DNA from: Trinickia mobilis
GTDB lineage: Bacteria > Pseudomonadota > Gammaproteobacteria > Burkholderiales > Burkholderiaceae
Assembly: GCF_017315705.1 (NCBI RefSeq)
Contig: NZ_JAFLRF010000002.1
Coordinates: 248,001-312,000, forward strand
DNA: 64,000 bases
Direction: 5' to 3'
Both the position numbers and the translations under genes were made by a program. Of this stretch, positions 59,372-64,000 are shown piece after piece (positions within the stretch are counted from its first letter, which is position 1; each line of letters starts with the position of its first letter). Under the pieces are notes generated by a model, which saw nothing but the letters and a program-made list of their open reading frames with translations, ran no database searches and was not told the origin of the DNA.

Positions 59372-61093
59372 TCATGCGGTCTTTTTCTCGCTCAAATTCA
59401 GAAAACGAATCATCTCCTCGCGCATCGCGAATTTCTGCACCTTCCCCGTGACGGTCAAGGGCATTTCATCGACAAAGCGAACATACCTAGGCACTTTGTA
59501 ATGAGCGATTTGTCCCCGGCAAAAATCGCGGATGTCTTCCTCGCTGGCATACTCGCCTTGACGAAGCACTATCCACGCACACAGCTCCTCCCCGGTTTTC
59601 TCGTCGGGTACGCCGAATACCTGAACATTTTGAATTTTCGGGTGCCTGAACAGATACTCCTCTATCTCGCGAGGATAGATGTTCTCGCCACCGCGAATCA
59701 CCATGTCCTTGAGTCTGCCGACAATATTGCAATAGCCGTCGGCGTCGATCGTTGCAAGGTCGCCCGTATGCATCCATCCATCAATGATGCTTTCACGTGT
59801 CCTCTCCTCATCTTCCCAATACCCCAGCATCACGGAGTATCCTTTCGTGCAGAGTTCTCCGGTTGCGCCGACGGGCACGGTATTGCCAAGGGGATCGACG
59901 ATCTTCACTTCCAGGTGAGGTTGAATCCGCCCGACGGTGGTCGTGCGCTTATCGAGCGGGTCCGTGGTTGCGCTCTGAAACGAAACCGGGCTGGTCTCCG
60001 TCATTCCATACGCAATGGTGACCTCCTGCATGTGCATTTTGGCCAGCACTTGCCTCATGGTCTCGATGGGGCACGGCGAACCGGCCATAATGCCGGTGCG
60101 GAGACTGCTTAGGTCAAACGCAGCAAATTCCGGATGCTCCAGCTCGGCGATAAACATCGTCGGCACTCCGTGAAGCGCCGTGCAGCGCTCTTGTGCGATT
60201 GACGCAAGGGTCGCGCCGGCATCGAATCCCTCGCTTGGGAAGACCATCTGCGCTCCGACCGATACGCAGGCGAGGACGCCGAGAACCATTCCGAAGCAGT
60301 GGTAGAGCGGGACGGGGATGCAGAGCGAATCGACTTCGGACAGCTTCATCGCCATCGCCACAAAACGCCCGTTATTGACGATGTTTCGATGCGTCAGCGT
60401 GGCGCCCTTCGGGCTGCCGGTCGTGCCGCTCGTGAACTGAATGTTGATTGGATCGTGAGCGGACAGCACGATCGTCGTTTGACCTTCGTCGCGCAGGATC
60501 GCCTCGCCCTTCAGCATCACGGCGGAGAATGGCATCACGCCCCGTATGCCCGGATCACCGACGGATATCACGGTACGGAGTTCCGGCAGGCGCGCGCAAT
60601 GCAGATCGCCGGCTTGCTGCGCCGCGAGCTCTGGGGCGATGTCTAGCAGCATCGAAATGTATTTCGACGTTTTGAATTGCTCGGCCGTCACGAGCGCTTT
60701 GCATCCCACCTTGCGCAAGGCATATTCGAGTTCTGAAACCCGGTAGGCGGGATTGATGTTGACCAACACCGCACCGATGCGTGCCGTGGCGAACTGCGTG
60801 AGCAGCCATTCGAATCGATTGGGCGACCAGATTCCGACGCGGTCGCCTTTTGCTATGCCTAATGACAAGAGGCCCGCGGCAAATCGATCGACGCGTTCGT
60901 CAAATTCCTTCCATGTCCAGCGCACGCCCTGTTCGCGGAACACCACGGCTTGCCGCTCGGGAAAACGTTGCGCTGTATCTCTTAGAAACTGGCCGATCGT
61001 GGATTCGCTCAATGGAACATCCGACGCACCGCGAACGTATGCAACGCCGCCGGCAGGTGCGGTAAGCTCAAGGGAATCGGGTAAGGTTTGCAT
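59372..61093 (-). CDS. Acyl-CoA synthetase (AMP-forming)
   Basis: A 573-aa ANL-superfamily ligase activating a carboxylic acid with ATP and CoA. The P-loop motif [10 protein letters not shown] is at 221-230; later motifs are [24 protein letters not shown] and the C-terminal hinge with [16 protein letters not shown] and the catalytic lysine in LTVTGKVQK. It resembles medium/long-chain fatty-acid ligases used in catabolic clusters. ATG 61093 lies after TTGGAGAATGG. The gap to the enoyl-CoA hydratase gene is 93 bp. Confidence 0.88.
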   Translation of the reverse strand: MQTLPDSLELTAPAGGVAYVRGASDVPLSESTIGQFLRDTAQRFPERQAVVFREQGVRWTWKEFDERVDRFAAGLLSLGIAKGDRVGIWSPNRFEWLLTQFATARIGAVLVNINPAYRVSELEYALRKVGCKALVTAEQFKTSKYISMLLDIAPELAAQQAGDLHCARLPELRTVISVGDPGIRGVMPFSAVMLKGEAILRDEGQTTIVLSAHDPINIQFTSGTTGSPKGATLTHRNIVNNGRFVAMAMKLSEVDSLCIPVPLYHCFGMVLGVLACVSVGAQMVFPSEGFDAGATLASIAQERCTALHGVPTMFIAELEHPEFAAFDLSSLRTGIMAGSPCPIETMRQVLAKMHMQEVTIAYGMTETSPVSFQSATTDPLDKRTTTVGRIQPHLEVKIVDPLGNTVPVGATGELCTKGYSVMLGYWEDEERTRESIIDGWMHTGDLATIDADGYCNIVGRLKDMVIRGGENIYPREIEEYLFRHPKIQNVQVFGVPDEKTGEELCAWIVLRQGEYASEEDIRDFCRGQIAHYKVPRYVRFVDEMPLTVTGKVQKFAMREEMIRFLNLSEKKTA

Positions 61094-61186
61094 AAAGCCA
61101 TTCTCCAACGCTGCTGCGGATTCCTAGTCAGGAGTGCGATGAACCAAGGTCACGTCGCTGTTGTAGCCGCCACCGGAAGCGTCCAG

Positions 61187-61975
61187 CTACTTGCCGTAAA
61201 ACACGAGATCACCAGGCTCCTGGTCGTGATCGAACGCTTCGGCCGTATTGGCAAAACCCCGCGTGGCGTCTTCCGTCTTGTACAAGCCCATGCAAACATC
61301 CAGCATGGCGACGTCGGCACCCGCCACACCGCCGCTTGACCACGTCTTGAGCAGGGTGCGCGTCGCCGCATACGAAAGCGTCGGGCCATCCGAAAGTCGC
61401 ATCACCAGTTCCTTGGCGACATCTTCGAGCTCGCCCGGATCGGCAACGTGAGTGGCAATCCCGAGCTCCCCGGCCACGCTGCCCGGAATCGGTTCACCCA
61501 GCATGGCGAAGCGTGAGGCGCGACCACGCCCCACGCGCTCAGCCAGCCGCTGCAGCGCGCCGGCGATGGGTAGCATCGCGGTGGTCACCTCGACGCATCG
61601 GAAGACCGTATCCGTCGCCGCCACGATGAAGTCGCAACTCAATGCGAGTTCGAGGCCGCCGCCGAATGCCAAGCCCTGCACCACCGCCACCGTCGGAACA
61701 CGCAGGGCCTCGATCGCGCGATACGACGTATTGATTTCCGCAACGAACGTGCGGAACCAGTTCAGGTCCTTTCCTGGCCATTCGCGAACCTCGCCACCGA
61801 GACTGAAATGCGGCCCCTCTGCGCGAACGACCAGCACCCGGATATCGCTTTCGCTAGCCTCGTGAACCGCCTCCCGAAGGCATTGGGCAAAACGCAGGTC
61901 AAGCCGGTTGTAGGGCGGATTCGCCAGTACGATATTCCCGACCTTGCCTTCGCGCTCAAAACGTATGCTTTTCAT
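61187..61975 (-). CDS. Enoyl-CoA hydratase/isomerase family protein
   Basis: A 262-aa crotonase-fold protein. The oxyanion-hole segments are HFSLGGEVREW (57-66) and GLAFGGGLELALSCDF (101-116); E109 aligns with the first catalytic glutamate and E129 with the second. The usual PGAGG loop is replaced by PIAGA, which hints at a specialised substrate such as a cyclic or aromatic-derived CoA ester (dienoyl-CoA hydratase or BadI/BadK type). ATG 61975 follows GAGGTTTGCAA. It is expressed with the CoA ligase. Confidence 0.85.
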   Translation of the reverse strand: MKSIRFEREGKVGNIVLANPPYNRLDLRFAQCLREAVHEASESDIRVLVVRAEGPHFSLGGEVREWPGKDLNWFRTFVAEINTSYRAIEALRVPTVAVVQGLAFGGGLELALSCDFIVAATDTVFRCVEVTTAMLPIAGALQRLAERVGRGRASRFAMLGEPIPGSVAGELGIATHVADPGELEDVAKELVMRLSDGPTLSYAATRTLLKTWSSGGVAGADVAMLDVCMGLYKTEDATRGFANTAEAFDHDQEPGDLVFYGK

Positions 61976-62040
61976 TTGCAAACCTCATGTTGTCGGTCAA
62001 ATTCACCGGGCGCCCACGGCGCCCTTCAAGGATCCGCAAT

Positions 62041-63780
62041 TCAGGATGGCTCCCCATTCAACGGAATGATGGGAAGCAGCAAATGTGAAGGGCGGTCGGC
62101 GTCGCGGTAAATTTTGTGAGTGACCGTATTGCTACTGCATACGTGATACGGAATGTACTCGACGTCGGTCATCGCACCGGTTCCCGTGGGCACGTCAAGA
62201 CTGCAGATCTCGACACAGATTCGATGACCGGCCTTGAACTGGTTGGCCGTCGCCAACACTTGGATTTCATACTTGACAACCTCCCCCGGCGTGACCGGTT
62301 CGATCGAATCCTTCGTCAGCTTGTAGAAGGGTTCCGCAGGCTTGGAGCGGTCAGGATCCGTTGCTCGGTACGAGGCTTTCAGCCAGCCGCGGGTCAGTTC
62401 ACGTTCGGGCAACGTCTCCGGAACGCTCCGTTCACCGACGCGCGCGGTAACGACCGACACGTCCGGACCCACGTCCTTGAGTACGACGATCCAGTTCGTG
62501 TCCGCCTGGTCGATCTCGGCGTAGAGCGTGAGCGAGATCGGACCCGCCACCAAGACGTCCTGGGGGAGCGGATCAGTCATGTAGCGCAGGCGCTCAACCT
62601 TGGCCGTCTTCTTGAGCGGCATTTGCGTAAAGACATCCGGCTCCCGCTGCGCATTGCCGACCTCAGCCGACGGTCGAGGCGCGTCCGTGGAAAGCCGCTC
62701 CCAACCGCCGAGGTAGTACTTGGCCCATTGCGTCTCGGGCAAGGGCCAGTCGCTACCCGTGCGCCATTCGTTGGCGCCCATGACCCAGTAACGGACCGGG
62801 GGCTCATCCATGATGCCGGTGTCGACACCCTTGAGCCAGTAGTCGTACCAGCGAATGACCTCGTCGTGGTACTGGTGGAACGGTCGCTCCAGATGCGCCG
62901 GACCGGTAAAAATCAGCTTGCGCGGCTGCTTGACGTTTCCGAAGTAGTGCTGGGCACCAAGCCAATGCAATTTGTATGTGTACGCATAGGCACCGGATCC
63001 CGTATAGAACGGCACCTTGATCGACTTGAAGATTTCTTCGGCTCGTTCGACGGTCCCGTCCGGCTCCCAAGGGTTCGTCATGATGTGGTACATCACCCAC
63101 GTTCGCTGACCCTTCTGCGTCAGAATGTTGTAGAGGTTGATGTACATCTTGTAATCGGGATTGCGCATGGCCGCGCGCCAGAGCGCCTCCTGCTCGTCGG
63201 GTAGCGGCCCCGGCACACTGCGTGACTCATGCACGGTGCTGAAAACGTCAAGCAAGTAAGGGAACGTATGGATGACGCCGCCAGGATTGAAATCCCGAAA
63301 CCCGAACATGCCTCCGTATGCGCTACAGGCGTCGTAAGGGAAGATCGCCTTGAGCGCCGGATGCCCCTGCGCGGCCGCGCGCCATTGTTCCCCGGCAAAA
63401 CCCGAAATGCCGACCATCCCGACTTTGCCGTCCGACCACGGCTGTTGCGTGATCCACTCGATCATGTCGTAATGATCGGTGTTCTCCTCGCCATAGTGAC
63501 CTTCCGACTTGGCCGACCCTCGCGGCTGCGCAATGACGTGTACATAGCCGTTAGCAACAAAGCGGCGAGTGTCACCGGCTTCCACCGGCCCGAACCACAG
63601 CGGAGCATGCGCGGGTTGCGGAGGCAACACGTCGGCAATATCCGGGCCCTGAAGATCCTTGTTGTGCAGAGCCGAAGCATAGAGCACCGGATACTTTCCC
63701 TTCCCCTCAGGTCGATAGACGTCGACCGCGAGACGAGTGCCATCCCGCATCGCTACGATGACGTCGCGTTCTTCAATCAT
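62041..63780 (-). CDS. CocE/NonD-family alpha/beta hydrolase
   Basis: A 579-aa hydrolase of the CocE/NonD, X-Pro dipeptidyl-peptidase S15 type. The nucleophile is S126 in GISGFAG, a variant of the usual GxSYxG; QPRGSAKSEGHYG (85-97) and a C-terminal jelly-roll domain (about 370-570) are present. Relatives hydrolyse bulky aryl or acyl esters, such as cocaine, nonactin or glutaryl derivatives. ATG 63780 has an excellent GGAGGGGAC site. It is the first gene of the minus-strand catabolic run and may generate the free acid used by the CoA ligase (inference). Confidence 0.86.
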   Translation of the reverse strand: MIEERDVIVAMRDGTRLAVDVYRPEGKGKYPVLYASALHNKDLQGPDIADVLPPQPAHAPLWFGPVEAGDTRRFVANGYVHVIAQPRGSAKSEGHYGEENTDHYDMIEWITQQPWSDGKVGMVGISGFAGEQWRAAAQGHPALKAIFPYDACSAYGGMFGFRDFNPGGVIHTFPYLLDVFSTVHESRSVPGPLPDEQEALWRAAMRNPDYKMYINLYNILTQKGQRTWVMYHIMTNPWEPDGTVERAEEIFKSIKVPFYTGSGAYAYTYKLHWLGAQHYFGNVKQPRKLIFTGPAHLERPFHQYHDEVIRWYDYWLKGVDTGIMDEPPVRYWVMGANEWRTGSDWPLPETQWAKYYLGGWERLSTDAPRPSAEVGNAQREPDVFTQMPLKKTAKVERLRYMTDPLPQDVLVAGPISLTLYAEIDQADTNWIVVLKDVGPDVSVVTARVGERSVPETLPERELTRGWLKASYRATDPDRSKPAEPFYKLTKDSIEPVTPGEVVKYEIQVLATANQFKAGHRICVEICSLDVPTGTGAMTDVEYIPYHVCSSNTVTHKIYRDADRPSHLLLPIIPLNGEPS

Positions 63781-63919
63781 GTCCCCTCCAATTTCATTGG
63801 TACGTTCGGCTTCAACGGGCGGCCGCCGCTGCATTCGAAGGCGGCCCATACTTTCGGATGTCGGACTTCGCGCTTGCCGTTTGGCGATGTCCGCGATCAT
63901 TCAGGTTCTGCAAGTTACT

Positions 63920-63941
63920 ATACTTCACGTCCGTAAAGTAT
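63920..63941. promoter_or_regulatory. 22-bp palindrome upstream of the CocE-type gene
   Basis: Arms ATACTTCACG and CGTAAAGTAT pair at 9 of 10 positions across a 2-bp centre, 140 bp upstream of the ATG at 63780. The size and form suit a TetR- or IclR-type operator, probably controlling the minus-strand operon and a gene to the right of the window. Confidence 0.55.
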
Positions 63942-64000
63942 GCAAGACGAACAACGCCCAATAGCAGAATCCCGCCGCCGTGACACGTTTCGTCGACGAC

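Noticed and set aside
1-64000. CRISPR arrays, tRNA/rRNA genes, integrases, transposases
   Set aside because: I looked for regularly spaced repeats, tRNA-like cloverleaf motifs and DDE or tyrosine recombinase proteins and saw none. The only clear tandem repeat is the two-copy unit at 2302-2469.

Overview
The window reads as high-GC (roughly 60-65% by eye) betaproteobacterial DNA, most likely from a Burkholderia/Paraburkholderia/Caballeronia-type soil bacterium. The basis is the OmpC-like porins with conserved N-termini, a DUF4148 protein, a Burkholderiaceae-type repeat that can be read as [15 protein letters not shown], and the many LysR, MarR, GntR and MFS genes. It looks like a chromosome-2 or megaplasmid catabolic region. 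I see no rRNA, tRNA, CRISPR array or intact mobile element. Genus-level assignment is inference.

Layout. (1) 0-4.6 kb: a periplasmic two-subunit molybdenum hydroxylase (IorA/IorB type) with a tandem 81-bp repeat inserted between its subunit genes, then an aldo/keto reductase divergent from an HxlR regulator. (2) 4.7-9.5 kb: a PhnD-PhnC-PhnE type ABC transporter with a hexapeptide transferase of the phosphonate-linked family and a second aldo/keto reductase. Three copies of a CATCTAGAC-type operator flank it, and no C-P lyase genes are present. (3) 9.5-29.3 kb: a sugar-acid (uronate/aldarate) island. It holds uronate dehydrogenase, SMP-30 lactonase, an enolase-superfamily enzyme, UxaA/GarD-like and IlvD/Edd-like dehydratases, an RraA-type aldolase, dehydrogenases, two metallo-beta-lactamase-fold hydrolases, four MFS transporters, and LysR, GntR and LacI regulators. 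(4) 29.7-32.7 kb: a redox module of a small lipoprotein, cytochrome c, cytochrome b561, a Tat-exported sulfite-oxidase-fold lipoprotein and a DUF5666-like periplasmic protein. (5) 32.8-64 kb: an aromatic-compound catabolic region.

The aromatic region contains two closely related porins, a second IorAB-type hydroxylase, and an AAHS transporter with a gamma-resorcylate-type decarboxylase under a MarR regulator. It also has two tandem Rieske oxygenases with a VanB-type reductase, an SDR and an esterase. Further on are hydroxyquinol 1,2-dioxygenase and maleylacetate reductase. The last operon encodes a TfdB-like phenol hydroxylase, a CoA ligase, an enoyl-CoA hydratase, an HMG-CoA lyase and a CocE-type hydrolase. 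The decarboxylase, phenol hydroxylase, intradiol dioxygenase and maleylacetate reductase would together make a route from 2,6-dihydroxybenzoate through resorcinol, hydroxyquinol and maleylacetate to 3-oxoadipate, although the four genes lie in three separate blocks.

Signs of gene decay are visible in this region. An aldehyde dehydrogenase survives only as two short out-of-frame pieces in front of the AAHS transporter. The 5' end of an amidohydrolase gene is joined directly to a cupin gene that has lost its own start. Strong palindromes lie in most of the divergent intergenic regions, and several can be matched to a neighbouring regulator by position.
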